A DNA stretch of 64,000 nt from Lomentospora prolificans (taxonomy: Eukaryota > Ascomycota > Sordariomycetes > Microascales > Microascaceae): the NCBI GenBank assembly GCA_029532625.1, contig JARFXM010000011.1, forward strand, positions 1,302,001-1,366,000. Direction: 5' to 3'. This document shows, in pieces, positions 22,380 to 34,389 of the stretch (its first letter is position 1; every line of letters begins with the position of its first letter). Both the position numbers and the translations under genes were made by a program. The notes under the pieces are model-generated. The model did no database searches, was not told where the DNA came from, and worked only from the letters and a program-made list of their open reading frames with translations.

Positions 22380-24237
22380 ATATACCTCTAGGTGTCTTAA
22401 TATCAAGAGTTAACCAGCCCATTTTGCAAGTAGTTTCCTTACGGGGCTACTTTTTCTCAAGTGTAGATGCCGAGACCGTAGCAACCTCGATAGTTATTAT
22501 CATCGAGGAGCTAGGTGATGCAGATGATATATCCTGGTTATTCCTGGCGTACCTTCTTACATATGTGGGTATAGCCCCGTGCTGCCCATTCGTCGTGCGA
22601 CTGATATCGGACTCCTTTGGTTTCACCAAGCTCTTCCCAGGCTTCGCAATCGTTGAATTGCATCTAAGTGACATCTTTGGTCGCAAGGACATGCTCCTGC
22701 TATCCTGAATGGTGTTCCTATCATTCTCGTTGGGATGTGCTACTTCGACAACGATGAGGGGCCTGTAAGTGTTTGCTTGACATCCGTGAATGAGACCCAA
22801 CTTTCTCCCTCCCAGGGCGACAAGATCCGTCTGATGACTCTACCGCGGTATAATTTGCAGGGCCTTCAGGGTATCCGTGGTTCTGGGCTTTACGCTCTAT
22901 CGCAGGTAGCCCTCGTCAAGATGAGGCCTATCGACAAACCCGGGCTGATTGGTGCCTTGGTCGGGGTGACTCTAACATGGTCACTTGTCCTCCGTCCCAT
23001 TATCGGGGGCCTGATCTCACACCTTTCTACCTAACAGTGGGTATTTAACTTGAAGTGAGGCTGTTTTCCTTGTGAGTGATGTGGGAGTACGCAAGACATA
23101 ACAGGCAGTCATGGCGGGTAACGTACCATGCAGTGCATTCACGATTGCTCACGATTGTTTTGATAGCACTCGTGTGGCCCTCGCACCAAAGGAACGGGAG
23201 CCTCGATGACTAGAGATTTTATGGAAGTCGATCGATTTTAAGCGTCGACATTTTCGTGAGTTACACCCTTTTATACGCATGCTGCTTCTTGGTTCTTGCT
23301 CGGCAGCAAGCCGGAGCAGCATCTGGGTGCGGAGGCGAGCCAAGTATCAAAGCAGCCCTAATCATTGTTGCTGGTAGTGGCATCGCATTCATATGCTGGC
23401 AAATGCTACTTGCTCGGGGTTTATTCAAGAACAATATAATGCCTGTGATGCTAACGAATCTGTTTACAAACCTAGTATTATTGCTTGCTTGCTGGGAGTG
23501 TAAAGTTCGAACAACCCTCAAGATAAACATGTAATGCATCTGTCTTCCTCTAACATGAGCGGTGAAAGCGTCACACTACTCACGAAATCCCTCGACCTCG
23601 ACTTGGTGGTGATAGTTTCGCAGCGTTTGCAGCTGGTACAGCATCAAAATCCGCTTATGGCTGGGGTAAAGCTTCTTCCGCTACTTGGAGCCTGTGCAAT
23701 TGGTTCGTTCACTGTCGGTGTCGTCTCAAGCAGACAAAATAACACATCTTATACATTGATTTTGTCTTCAACCCTCCAGTTCCTTGGCTCGGCTGTTATG
23801 ACAAGGCGGACGAACCGAGATCTTCGGTCAAGCCTTTGTACGTCTACCAGTCGATCGTCGGACTCGGAGTAGGTCCTTGCTTTGGTGCGGCAGCCATCAC
23901 AACGTCGCTCTAGGTATCCACCGTAGACATAGCAAATGCCCATGGAGCTCTATCGCAGGCCCGTCTTCTGGAGGGTTGTCTCGGTATTTCTATCTGTAAG
24001 GTGATCCGACATTACGAGAGCGGCCGACTCACAAATGAGAATGTCACTAGGGAGGTTCAAGGAACATCATCTGACACCTTCTCGACAGCATTCGCAATGG
24101 ATGTAAAAATAATGATGGATCTTAGTATTGCTATGGTCCTTCTTTCAGTGCTTTCTCTCGAGCGAAAACGCATTAAAAACGTTAACACACGCGAATCACT
24201 AGCGGAACATAGCTTCAGTAGAGCGAGGAGGTGTTAG
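22380..24237 (+). pseudogene. Decayed MFS exporter, DHA2 (14-helix) family
   Basis: Broken pieces follow the order of a fungal drug:H+ antiporter-2 transporter. The first helix region contains TVATSIVIIIEELGD and WLFLAYLLTYVG at about 22480-22570. Then come LSDIFGRKDMLLLS at about 22665-22705 (motif A), LQGIRGSGLYALSQV at about 22857-22905, and LRPIIGGLISH at about 22990-23025. A later half holds ACCFLVLARQQAGAASG at about 23280, LFKNNIMPVMLTN at about 23425, GVKLLPLLGACAIGSF at about 23660 and TLILSSTLQFLG at about 23755. At least six frame changes or stops separate them. It runs away from the polyketide synthase relic, an arrangement common for metabolite exporters in clusters. Substrate is unknown; the copy is dead. 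Confidence 0.8.
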
Positions 24238-24240
24238 TAG

Positions 24241-24852
24241 TTCCAGGACCCAGCTGCGGACATCAGATGGGCTCAGGAAACCGCGAATGCCTCGAACCAT
24301 TCAATGAATTGGCTCCATATGTTTGTCAATTATTTTAGTTGACGAATAAAAATTGGTCTTATATTCATAACTCCGAGATAGTTGAACGATCCATTGACGC
24401 ATTCAAGGTTAGGAGCTTTGGCAAGAATCGCCTTTTCAAATCTCGGTAGAGCACCATCTCTTTCGAATCTAGTGCGGATCCGTTGATGCCAGATATGATG
24501 GATGGGATATCTTGGATCAGAGGGGCGATTATATAAGGGAAGTAAGTTGCGAGCGTCAGTAAGGATGTTGTGGGCAGCGAAGTCGCGGCCTTATTAGGTT
24601 CCAAGGTTCTTGTTTAAATCGCCTGGTTAATGCCCCGCAAAGATTGATCCCTGTTGGTGGCAGTACCTGCAAAAGCTAGCACATGTTTTGGCACGCAAAC
24701 TATAGCTACGGCCTGTGTATCCAAACAAAACCATGAAACTTGAGAAGCTGGAGCACCATTGACATCTTGCGCCATACAGGTGAAGAGTTATAACCGAAGT
24801 CACTTCCACGCCTCGAATCACTGGAGAGCTCATTTCCTAAACACCAGTCGCC
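24241..24852. other. Intergenic region upstream of the SRPBCC gene
   Basis: Contains an unplaced 79-residue open frame on the minus strand (24365-24604) with a hydrophobic stretch. I recognise no family and cannot say whether it belongs to the neighbouring relics. Confidence 0.4.
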
Positions 24853-25491
24853 ATGACCACCTCACCGTTATCCCCATTTCCGGAGCTTCCTCTCCACACC
24901 CCGGCCCAAATCTTACCAAGCTGCCTTGCGACACCCACCTACGGCCCGGGTGGCTCCATGACCGTTGCTTGCTCAACCGTCCTGCCCAAATCTCCCGAAA
25001 GATGTCTCGCAACTATGCTACAGACATCGGCTTGGCCGTTGTGGAATAAGTTCTGCCCACGGGTTACCATCCAACGGTCGTCGGCGGCCGTCAATTTCCC
25101 TCCTTCAGTAGGGAAACTCCTCCAAGGCCGGAACGATGTCATTTCGGCCGGGTCTGAGGTCACTTTCGAGGTTCACATGGACCTCGATGAAAAGGTGACC
25201 GTAAATCAACCTATCTTCGTCACACACCTCGAGGAATTCGAAAGGGGCGGGAAAAAGGGTTTGCGTGTTGCGTGGAGAGCAGGAGGCGCTATACCAGGCT
25301 TGATGCTGCGGTCGGAACGGGTGCAGGAATTTATAGAAAGCGAGGAAGGCGGGTGCGAGTATTATTGTTGGGAGACGTTTTATGGCATGATTGTCTCTGT
25401 GCTTCGGTGGAGTGTAGGGTCAAAGCTCCAGGGAGGGTTTGCGGCGTGGATGGATGGCCTTGGGAAATCTATTGACGAAGTTGAGGCTTGA
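24853..25491 (+). CDS. SRPBCC-superfamily (polyketide cyclase/START-like) protein
   Basis: A single exon of 212 residues. The order of elements suits the helix-grip fold of SRPBCC proteins: a beta-strand (SMTVACSTVLPKSPERC), a helix with WPLWNKFCPRVTI, strands GSEVTFEVHMDL and GLRVAWRAGG, a strand pair ending CEYYCWETFYG, and a long C-terminal helix (LQGGFAAWMDGLGKSIDEV). These proteins bind hydrophobic ligands; no enzymatic role can be assigned. No signal peptide or membrane segment is visible. It lies next to the dead PKS/MFS pair, so a past link to that cluster is conceivable, but similar genes occur widely outside clusters. The frame is intact and GC-rich, unlike the decayed DNA on its left. 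Confidence 0.65.
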   Translation: MTTSPLSPFPELPLHTPAQILPSCLATPTYGPGGSMTVACSTVLPKSPERCLATMLQTSAWPLWNKFCPRVTIQRSSAAVNFPPSVGKLLQGRNDVISAGSEVTFEVHMDLDEKVTVNQPIFVTHLEEFERGGKKGLRVAWRAGGAIPGLMLRSERVQEFIESEEGGCEYYCWETFYGMIVSVLRWSVGSKLQGGFAAWMDGLGKSIDEVEA

Positions 25492-25721
25492 TACATGAGA
25501 AGGGAAACTGATGGCAAAGAGCCCGCGACGGCAATTCGCACTAAGACGTAAATTATTGCTACGCCAATTTGTCTTGCATCCTGACGCTTGAATCATACAA
25601 ACTCAATCATGTACATCAAATATCCATGAATCCTTGTACTGATCCCTCACACCGGGCTACTGAACCACCGGAGATCTTCAATCCATCTCTACTTCGTATA
25701 CTCTATCCGTGTAATTTCCCC

Positions 25722-26198
25722 TCACACATAGTATGTCCGGCAGTCTCTGCTTCTGGTCCTACCCGTGTACACGCGTTGGGGGACCGGAGTACCCCTCGAC
25801 CTCGATCGGCTTTCGACGATGACAGGTCGACTAGATGATGTCTCCCTAACTTCCCTCCTCGGGTGCCTGTGGTGTCGGCGGTGGTGGTGGTGCCCGTGAT
25901 GACGGCGACGTCGGCGGCGGGGTGAGTAAGACAGATCCGAGTCAGAATCATCATAACTTCCAGCGCCGACGCCTCCGCGGCTCGGTGGAGCTCCAAGATT
26001 CGTGCACGAATAGAGGAGCCATATGAGAAGGATAATGCCGAAAACGGACCCGATGACGATGCCCGCAATTGCGCCTCCGTTTAGACCGGAATCCTTCTCG
26101 GCGGGTGGGGTGGTTGTTTGGACGGTGATGGTGGCTTGCCGGGCGGCAAGCACCAGGGAAGGCAACGAAAGCGTGCCGCTTGGTGGGAGGACAGGCAT
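25722..26198 (-). CDS. Small single-pass membrane protein with His/Arg-rich cytosolic tail
   Basis: A single exon of 158 residues. The layout is a hydrophobic N-terminus (residues about 8-20, signal-peptide-like, then AARQATITVQTTTPP), a short Thr/Pro lumenal segment, one strong transmembrane helix (GGAIAGIVIGSVFGIILLIW, residues about 41-62), then a tail that starts acidic (YDDSDSDLSYS), continues with runs of Arg and His, and ends with RTYYV. The AGIVIGSVFGII-type helix is common in small fungal cell-surface proteins. I do not recognise a named family. Low-complexity composition means homology would be hard to prove; a tail function such as metal or RNA binding would be speculation. Confidence 0.6.
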   Translation of the reverse strand: MPVLPPSGTLSLPSLVLAARQATITVQTTTPPAEKDSGLNGGAIAGIVIGSVFGIILLIWLLYSCTNLGAPPSRGGVGAGSYDDSDSDLSYSPRRRRRRHHGHHHHRRHHRHPRREVRETSSSRPVIVESRSRSRGTPVPQRVYTGRTRSRDCRTYYV

Positions 26199-27774
26199 GT
26201 TTCAGTGCAAAGGGGTTCTGCTTGATTTAGGTTTGATAAATGATGAATTATTTTCTTTCCGACTTGATTTAGTAACTTTCTAATATTGAGGGCGATGAAG
26301 CTCAGTCAAGTGTTGTTCATTCTCTAGTGAACGTATTGGAGGATAGGATCGACGAAGAGGGGAGCAGCATCAAATGGCTCCATTCAAATGTGAAGTTGCT
26401 GCGTCCTTAAGCTGGGCGAAGGGTTTATAGCATCTCCCGTCAATCCAGTCCCCCAACATCCTGTGCTTTTCCATGGTTGGTGTTTCCTTGAAGAGTACGT
26501 CATTGATCAGGTAATTGTGGATCGGGAACAATTCGATGCCAAGGGGGAGCAAAGCTCCATCGGTGGGATGTAATGGATGTAATGCAGGACACTGGACATC
26601 AGGGGCACAGCCTTGGCATGAACGGACGAAGAAGATACGAATGGTCTGTAGTATCGGCAGAGCCGGCCGCTCGGGCGCCGCAAGTCGGTGTTGTTAATTG
26701 CAATTGAAGGTTGATAGGCTGGCCATCCTCGCGTCTCTGGATTCAGTCATGGATGAAGAGATTCCATCCATCCGCTGGTGTCTGCTTGGTTGGGGTTTGA
26801 AGTAGCAGGCAGAGCCTCCTCTGCTACATTATTAAGTATCACCTACTATTAACATTGGAACACGACACCTGCCAAAGAGCGAGCTAGAGACTAGTTAGGA
26901 ACAGGGGTAATATGGCGAGTCCATGACGGGACTCCCGTTGGGCAGTCGTTACAGATCGTCAACAATTCTTCCGGAAGGGGCCTAAGCCCCGCGATGTCAC
27001 TGACGTCGGCCTCATCTGGAGATGGGTTTCATCCGGGGGCGTCATTATGGGGTGGTGGTGCATTGGCGCATCCGAAGTGCGGATGACGTGGGTTTTGACA
27101 CCGAGTTTTGGCCTATCAAGTAGCTGGCCCCCAAAATATCACCACCTTGAGAGAGTCGCGCACTTCTGGCGAAAATGAGAAAACTAGCGTACAACGAGGA
27201 GCTTTTAGGACGCCTAGCGACGCCGGCCAAGGCTGTTCCACCATACTCCAGAAAAGGGCTAAAAGCTGTGCTTGATTTTGAGCCACGAGCCTGGTGTTGG
27301 GGGGGCAAGAAAGCGGTTGATAGAGCATAGTCTCTGGGTCATCGACCATACCGCAGGATGGTTAGCCGGAGTGAGCAGGAGGTAGTGCATTATGAGAATA
27401 CAGGGCTCAAATTCGTGTCGAAGAGTCAATAAATATGGTGGAAACGGTTCAATGGGAGTAAGAGTGATCCGACACTGCCGACCCAACACTGCGCAAACGT
27501 TTCGGCACACCCTCGTTCCAAACCCGGGGGAAATAGGAGGGGCAAAAATATAAAAGTATCATTATCGATTCGAGAGAAATCAGAGCGAGCGTTTTCCTAC
27601 TACTACTGAGATATCAATAGAAACCTTGAAACATTTAACCCAACGTCGGTGCCACTGGCCCCGCTTTTGACTACAACCGGTCGTCTCTCTGGATCGGGAT
27701 TGGTACCCGCATCCTCCTCACCGGTATTAGGGCGTCAAAAGAATTAGAGATCGACGCTTGCACTCCTTAGCTTA
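26199..27774. other. Stretch without recognised genes
   Basis: About 1.6 kb between the small membrane protein and the NLR-like relic. Short frames on both strands carry no family motif that I recognise. It may be degraded sequence like its neighbour. Confidence 0.45.
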
Positions 27775-29480
27775 CCCCTTCGATAAGAAGCAACACCTTA
27801 AGCTTCACATTTGGCGCACGCTGTGCTATCTCTGCAAATAGGTGATAAAAAGCTGAGGGCCTAGAGAAGCCATCTGGTGCATTCAGATTGCGGCTCAAGG
27901 TCGGGAGGTCTATCACCATGTAAATTCCAGAGTGGGTTAAATGCAGAGCTTAGGAGCTGCCACCAATCCTGCTCTGCTGATGGGCGGTGGAACAAAGCGC
28001 ACTGAGGCGACATGTCGCTTTCAGTCTCCAAGCAGTGATCCAATCGGAGCGCCTGAAGAATGATATGCTGGAAGAGATAGATAGCTGTGATGCTCCTCAG
28101 ATCCGGATCGGACTTTTGGCCCAGGAAATGCCCTCAAGGTAGGGAGATTCTTGGACCGTAGCTGCTGAATGAAATTGACAGAGAAGTCTCGCACGGCAAA
28201 CCGAGTGCTACAATTTCCTTTTAGGAAGACTATCGTCGATTTCTACACTGACGGTCAGTCGGCCAACCTGTGAGATTGTGAGAAATTGTTTATAGTCTTT
28301 AGAGATGGGCTACGCATACGCCGTCTCTGGAGTAACTCATTGATTTGGAAAGCTTTGATTGGATCACCGAGCCTGCTTGTCGAAATGAATCTCATAATTT
28401 GAGAGAATTGCAAGACAGTCAATCGTTGGTTCGTGTCTACTAAACCGCTAGAGTGCAAGGCTTGAAACGATTGCAAGTTAGCCGCCATTTCCGACGCCTT
28501 GCGATCAACCTCCCAGATCTAGATAGAAACGAGCCGGGCAATATGCCTCGAACCCTCGTCAATCTAGGGTAAGAGGTCTCTGTATCTTGGCTCGTAAGTG
28601 CCGTATCAAGCTGTGCAATATATATCGTAGACAGCCTTCCTTGCTCCAGTCATAAGCCTGGGTGAAGGACTGGATGAGGTATGCATACAGCTTTCTTACC
28701 GCCTCCTTCATCCTCTCTATTAGATAAAGGGCGGTAGCGAGCTCGACATGGGGTAACCGGTCGGCAATCTGACTTAGAGATTTGGAGATTACACAGATTA
28801 TAGTGTCCCGGTTTAATGCTAACAATATAGCGTCTTTTAGCTTATAGAGATCGAAGAGACTTGAGACGACTTACGATAAAGATGGGCTTTATCGCTCCCC
28901 AAGCAAGGCAACATGCTCAGGATTATGTTGCGCTATAACATCCATCACATTACTGTACTAGTGCAATCTGGAAATGACTCGCAAGAGCCATGTCCGTCCC
29001 GAGAGAATCTTAACGGCGTCGGAGAACTTGGAAAGTGAATCATTGGCTACAACTAGATCTCCTGTAGGCTCGTTGGACTCCCCGCCAACTCGACTTTCTG
29101 CCCGCCTATAGTCAAGTATTCACCAAATCGGGCTATAGCGTCTTGGTAGGCTTCTTGTGCCGGCGGAGACACCTATCCATGGGCTGATCTAGGAATATGG
29201 TATTGGATTGATAGTTCTTTGAGGATAATTTAGTGATAGGCTCACTTGTCCTGGCAAACGTCCCCGAAGTACCAGGTACATAAGTATGCGGATCTGAGGT
29301 CATTCGTTGCCACTGATAGACTCTGATTCTGCGAGCGGATGCTTCAGAATAATCAGCTGAGACATGTCGTTGAAGCTCCGCGGTGATATCCGAAGATATT
29401 AACGAAATTATGCGAGGACGCCCACCCAAAAGGGTATCCAAACAAAAGTCCATATCACTTTCGGGGCACATTCATCGCTT
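27775..29480 (-). pseudogene. Decayed DUF7708-containing, NLR-like fungal gene
   Basis: Readable fragments lie in order on the minus strand across several frames and stops. A 5' part at about 29470-29130 is unassigned. At about 28945-28850, VMDVIAQHNPEHVAL is followed by WGAIKPIFI after a frameshift. At 28825-28560, SQIADRLPHVELATALYLIE and MKEAVRKLYAYLIQSF form the best-preserved DUF7708 part. At 28490-28270, SSGLVDTNQRLTVLQFSQIM. At 28100-27990, QHIILQALRLDHCLETE and QDWWQLLSSAFN. At about 27830-27790, AQRAPNVKLKVLL. DUF7708 is a helical N-terminal domain in many fungal STAND/NLR-like proteins, presumed to act in non-self recognition. No intact nucleotide-binding motif remains. It is head-to-head with the AAA ATPase relic. 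Confidence 0.65.
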
Positions 29481-29639
29481 TATGAGGCGAGGTGTACTTG
29501 AGCCAATCCTCCGAGAGCCCACGGGCCAGTCTCAGCTTATTGTGCGGCCGGAAGCCCAATGGATGTTCGTGCGACCCTAGGCTTGAATCTTATATCCCCC
29601 CGTCCCCTTCGAAAATCAAAAAGACAGGAGGCCCTGAAC

Positions 29640-32020
29640 CTTCAGTAGCACGTGCTTGGGCAAGAATAAGGATGGGAGATGATCAAGAGGAGGTGCTCAA
29701 GAGGAGATTGTGGAGAACTTTTCCATGGACCAAGCTGAAATTCCAAATGCCGCCCAGGAGCTAGCACTCATGCTTCAGGCAGAGTGCCAGCTCCAGCCTA
29801 ATGAGGCGGATCTCGAAGTGAATAGCAACGTGGACCGGATTTAAGAGGTTGGAGAACAGATTCAAAAGCTCCAGGAGCAAGACCACCTCGTTTCTACGAA
29901 TTTTCTCGTTTTGCATAAAATCAATGACAGCTCAGATACCTTCTTCATGCCGCCATCCTGGTCCATCGCACCTGGAAGCGACTTTGTCTTCGGGAAAATT
30001 TGTGGCTTGAAAACGAGCTCGGTTATCTGCACCGACGACCTGATGTAGCCTTTGTAGTCTACAAATTCTATGGAGAAGACACTGAGGAATTAGCGATGAA
30101 ACAAGCTAAGACTACCGGCGACTCGCTTCCCAAACCCGGTGCGGTTAGAGAAACCAATCTGCTGCGCCCCAAGAAGACGATGGCAGCATTTACCGAGTTT
30201 CTCAAGGCGCAACCTACGTTCGAAGAAGACTTTCCGAGATGGAACCTAAAGATGCTCTTAAATCCTCATTAAAAATTTGGCTATCATCACCGATCTAGCA
30301 AACATATGGACATTGGCTCAATAGATGAACCGCATAGTGGCCAGATTATGCTTGTTAGGGGGTGGATGGACCGAGATTATAGCTAGTTCTATGCGAACCT
30401 TGAGAAGCGGTTCGCTCGGGGTATTGTCTCTAGTTAGACGACGCCATTCCTCCTACGGCCGGGAGAAGTCCTATTGAAAAGAGACTAAGGGCATTCAGGG
30501 CTATATTTCCCAGACTTGGATGATCAAAGAACATACCACCCCGATATAGGGCAAAGCAAAAAATGGACTATTAAAGACTGGTCATTCTCTTAAAATAAAA
30601 ATTTATATCCTACAACGTCGACCATCAAGGTGGAGATTGAGTTTGAGAACAAGCATCCAGGCGTAGATATCGCCAAGGTTGGGGTGCTTCTACTCCGACT
30701 TTCCGACGAAGAGATTCGAACAAAACTCGATCACCGCGGACGAATGATGTGGGCACGTAGATATAAGAATCCTATCGCCTACAAGTATAAAACAGATGAG
30801 AGTCCCCGAGGGGTAAGTCAAGGTAGCTGCTAGGCCCAGCTTTGCTGTCTTAATGCATTTGCTAATGTTCCTTAGCATGGGGAACGATTCATGGTCGACT
30901 TCGCGAACTACTGGAAATTGCATCTTAAGTCGACTAAACTTATGGATTGGCTGGCTGGGGGCCAAGAGCGGAATCCAATATCTGATCAAAGTATTGAATG
31001 GGATGAACCTCCAGAGGGATCAGAACTACTTGTTTCAAGACAAGGTTATTGTATACAATCTTCGACGGAAGTCGTGGCATAAGAGAATTTTAGTCCCCTG
31101 ATACTCCTCCAATATGAATATTGACGTGGATACGTCATATGGAAGACATCCAGATCGACTTAGTGCATGAGGTTGTGTGGACAGGGAAGCTCTCCAATAC
31201 CTTGTCATTGACGAAGAGGCCAAAGAGCGAGTCTAGGCTCTCGTCACTACGAAGATCGAAACCGATAGGAGTGTCGTTCTCATCCGGGATAAAGGCCCGG
31301 CCAAAGGCCAGGGCTTGATCATCCTGCTAACGCCGAAAGCCACTCTACCGTGCGACCTGTGGAGACATAGGCTCTAAGACAGATGAGGTAGAGAAATATC
31401 TTGAGTCGGTGCTACACCTTGGTAAGGTCTGGGATTGTGTCGTCTTGCTGGATGAGACTGATGTGTATCTCGAGCAAGGAACCAACGAACTCGTACCGAT
31501 CTGGAGCGGAACTCTTCGGTACCAGTGTTCCTACGCGTGCTTGAGTCTGTGAGGGTATCTTAATCCTGATGTCGAATTGGATGGGCACTTTTGGTGGGAC
31601 GTTTAAGTCGCCGCTTCAGCTCTCGCTCCAATGCGAAGCGTTGATTAAGCCGCAGCAGCATAAGATCTAGAAGACCTTTGTCAACCGCCTCAGGATGTTT
31701 GAGAACAAGACCGAGGCCGACAAGGTGGTGGCGCCTCTCGGAACACCGCGGAAAAGAAGGTGTGAGGATGGGCTTTAGGGGATAGATTTTGACGACACTG
31801 AGTGCAACATTTCTGAGCTGGCGGAAGAGCCCCTGAATGGCCGGAAATTCTGCAATGCAATCACGATAGCGCGCTAGATGAATAAGTTTAAATAGGTTAA
31901 GATGCCATCAGCTCATTTGAGGCAAGTGATGAGGGTGTCAAGAAAATTTGAAAAGTATCTATAAGGGGTATAGGAGGGCTACTCTGACGAGGAGATTGTG
32001 CGTGGCGAAGGTATTCGATG
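29640..32020 (+). pseudogene. Decayed DUF7025-type AAA ATPase
   Basis: Fragments of the large AAA family ATPases that are expanded in Pezizomycotina occur in order. They are ENELGYLHRRPDVAFVVYKF at about 30003, FLKAQPTFEEDFPRWN at about 30200, RFMVDFANYWKLH at about 30885, EGSELLVSRQGY at about 31015, GLIILL at about 31310, then YRATCGDIG at about 31345, VEKYLESVLHLGKVWDCVV with the Walker B residues LLDETD at about 31390-31460, FKSPLQLSLQCEAL at about 31605, FVNRLRMFENKTEADK at about 31680, and a tail to about 31990. Between GLIILL and YRATCGDIG about 25 residues containing the P-loop are absent. Many stops and frameshifts are present, so it cannot be active. The long N-terminal part matches what I recall of DUF7025. 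Confidence 0.75.
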
Positions 32021-32587
32021 ATGAAGCGATATCAATGTTGTGGATGGATGTTCTATGTCTATGCTGGGAACATTTGCGAGTGGAATTAACGATGACCCTG
32101 CAGTGTAGGGTGTAGTATTAACGGCAGTAATTTGGATGGAACTATTTTGTTTAGCAGAGATTTTGGCTGTATTTTGACACTCAGTCCAGTGCTGGATGCT
32201 TTGTAACTTTACTCACTTTACCGGACTGGCAGTCGTCGGATACCAGTATCTCTGGACTTGATGGATCGATGAATGAACGGTCTTGTCATGGATCAATCGC
32301 CGCAAGGAAAGTCCCCGCCGGAAGTCGGCCAATTACTTATTCCGTACCCCGCGCTGACCTCTCCAACACTCGTGCCTCGCCAGCGCACTGCCCCGCGATG
32401 CGCTGGGCCATTTCAGAAACCAGACGAGATGTCTGATGTGGAGCGGGAGAACCGAAGAACTAACCCGAAAACTTGTCTCAAATTACCCCCTTTTACATTC
32501 TGACCTTGTTTGCAACGAAGCGGAGAGCTATAGCATCCCTTCCCTTGACTGTGCCTGCGTTCCGTAACTATATCTTTTGATCTAAAT
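32021..32587. other. Intergenic region upstream of the ankyrin gene
   Basis: 3' flank of the AAA relic and promoter of the ankyrin-repeat gene. No feature recognised. Confidence 0.45.
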
Positions 32588-33436
32588 ATGGCGGGAGACG
32601 AGCATGAGGTAGGTATTCAGCTACCCCACACCTACTTCCCGCTGCCCTCTTCTATTCCGTTATGGGATACTTAGTCTAGTAGGGTGCCTCGAAAAGGGAG
32701 CTTCTGATTGAAGCCTGTCGCCGGAATAACGTCGACTTACTTGCCGAGATCATCGAAGAATGCTCAAGTGAGAAGGAGATAACGCGACTTCTCAATGAGA
32801 CGACCACGGTATTGGGTAACTATCTTTACCACGAGGCTGCCCTGCAGGGCAACTGTGAGTACCTTTCTACTTGAAGCCTATCCTTCATTTTGAATTAGAG
32901 CCATCGAGCGGTCATTCTCCAAGCGCCTTGGTGTCTCATTGACCTATACTGGGTTGTGCTAATGCGACGACTTAGACGAGATTATCGATATGCTCTTAGA
33001 CCAACCCGAATTTGAATGCGACCCCATAAACCGACGCGAAGGCGATACTCCTCTACATTCCGCTATCCGTTGGATAAACTCCGAACCTCCCGCTCAGCAT
33101 GCCTTTGGCAACTCCCTCGTCGATATGATGCTGGAAGCAGGTTCCAACCCCCGCATCAAGAACAAGGGAGGTCTCACCCCATACCAACTTGTCGATCCCA
33201 GCAACGTCGGCCTTAAGGAGTTGATACAAAAACACGAATATGCAGCGCTGAATCGTGGCGACTTCATTCAAGCGGACGTAGACGGCAGCGTAGCAACCTC
33301 TTCTAAGCAGCAAGCGAACAACGAATATCAAGCTGCTGATGAGAGCGACGAAGATGCCGAGTTTAGTGGTAGCGATGAGGAGGAGAGAGCGGAATGGGAA
33401 AAGAGGAGGCGGGAAAAGAAGGCGAGGAATGGTTGA
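32588..33436 (+). CDS. Small ankyrin-repeat protein
   Basis: Three exons (32588-32608, 32683-32854, 32976-33436) encode 217 residues. The first exon is only seven codons (MAGDEHE). Ankyrin repeats are visible as RELLIEACRRNNVDLLAEII, the half-repeat NYLYHEAALQGNYEIIDMLL (split by intron 2), GDTPLHSAIRW and MLEAGSNPRIKNKGGLTPYQL. The C-terminus is highly acidic, then basic (ESDEDAEFSGSDEEE, then KRRREKKARNG). Size and layout resemble fungal ankyrin proteins of the C105.02c type and, more loosely, the ribosomal-protein chaperone Yar1; I cannot decide which. Donors GTAGGT and GTGAGT and acceptors TAG are canonical and keep frame. Confidence 0.75.
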
Positions 33437-34389
33437 CAGATCATCAAAACAGAAAAAAACAAGAAAACAGGTCCAAGGGAACTAAACTCGATCCCTCCTG
33501 TGCAATACAGAGCGCCTACACTGCATTACGGTTGAGCTGAAAGGCGTCTAGAGGATACACGGCGCGGCGAGTATATATTGGCATATATTCTACTATAAAT
33601 GGAAACGACCTTCTTTGACGGTCTTGCTGAATTGCGGGCTCTGGTTGCTCGGGCCATGCTTAACATCCAGTTTAATATCTCGTCAACTCCAGATTCGGGT
33701 TGAGCACGCCGCCTAGTTCCAACGTTTTTTGCGCCACTTCGGTCTCGTAATATAGTTTTGCTGCTTCATATTTTAGCGCCCATCTTGACTTCCTAGGTAA
33801 ATATGGACAATAGGAGCATGGGTAAGACAAACTTGGAACGAAGACACAGGCATAGAAGTGCTTTGCAATTAGTAGCAATAAATGGGAGGACTCGCATACA
33901 TGAAATTTGAAAAATGATATCTATGAACTTGCAAGTATTCGTCGAGACCGTACATGATATGATGCACGTAACACCACAACACCCACAACCTCCCCGGGGT
34001 TTCCAACCCGCTCCACCTTTTGCTATAAAATAGAACTTCCTGCGATATGCGCGCACGAATTAATCAATAGACAACGACCATCCTCGTCAAGGCCGCGTCC
34101 TGCGTTCCCATCCCTAATCGAATCAACATATGGATATGGCATGGCCATGATGATCTCAAAAAAGTTCTGTTCCGAGATTTCCGTAAATCACATCCATAGG
34201 TCCTCCAGTATTATCGACCCGTGGCCTTGAAATCCGTCAAGTTAAGGGGGTAAAAGGCGAAACTGACTCGTATCAATCGCCTACATGGTGTGCTAATAGC
34301 TCTCTCTTCAGGTATCATTTGGTATGCATCGCAGGCATTGGGATTTGGGAAGCGAGATAGTATAGCGCCCCTGAAAGCGAGCAGCCCCT
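33437..34389. other. Convergent 3' region, ankyrin / Hsp70-like gene
   Basis: About 950 bp with only short frames. Both neighbours end here, so UTRs are the likely content. Confidence 0.5.
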
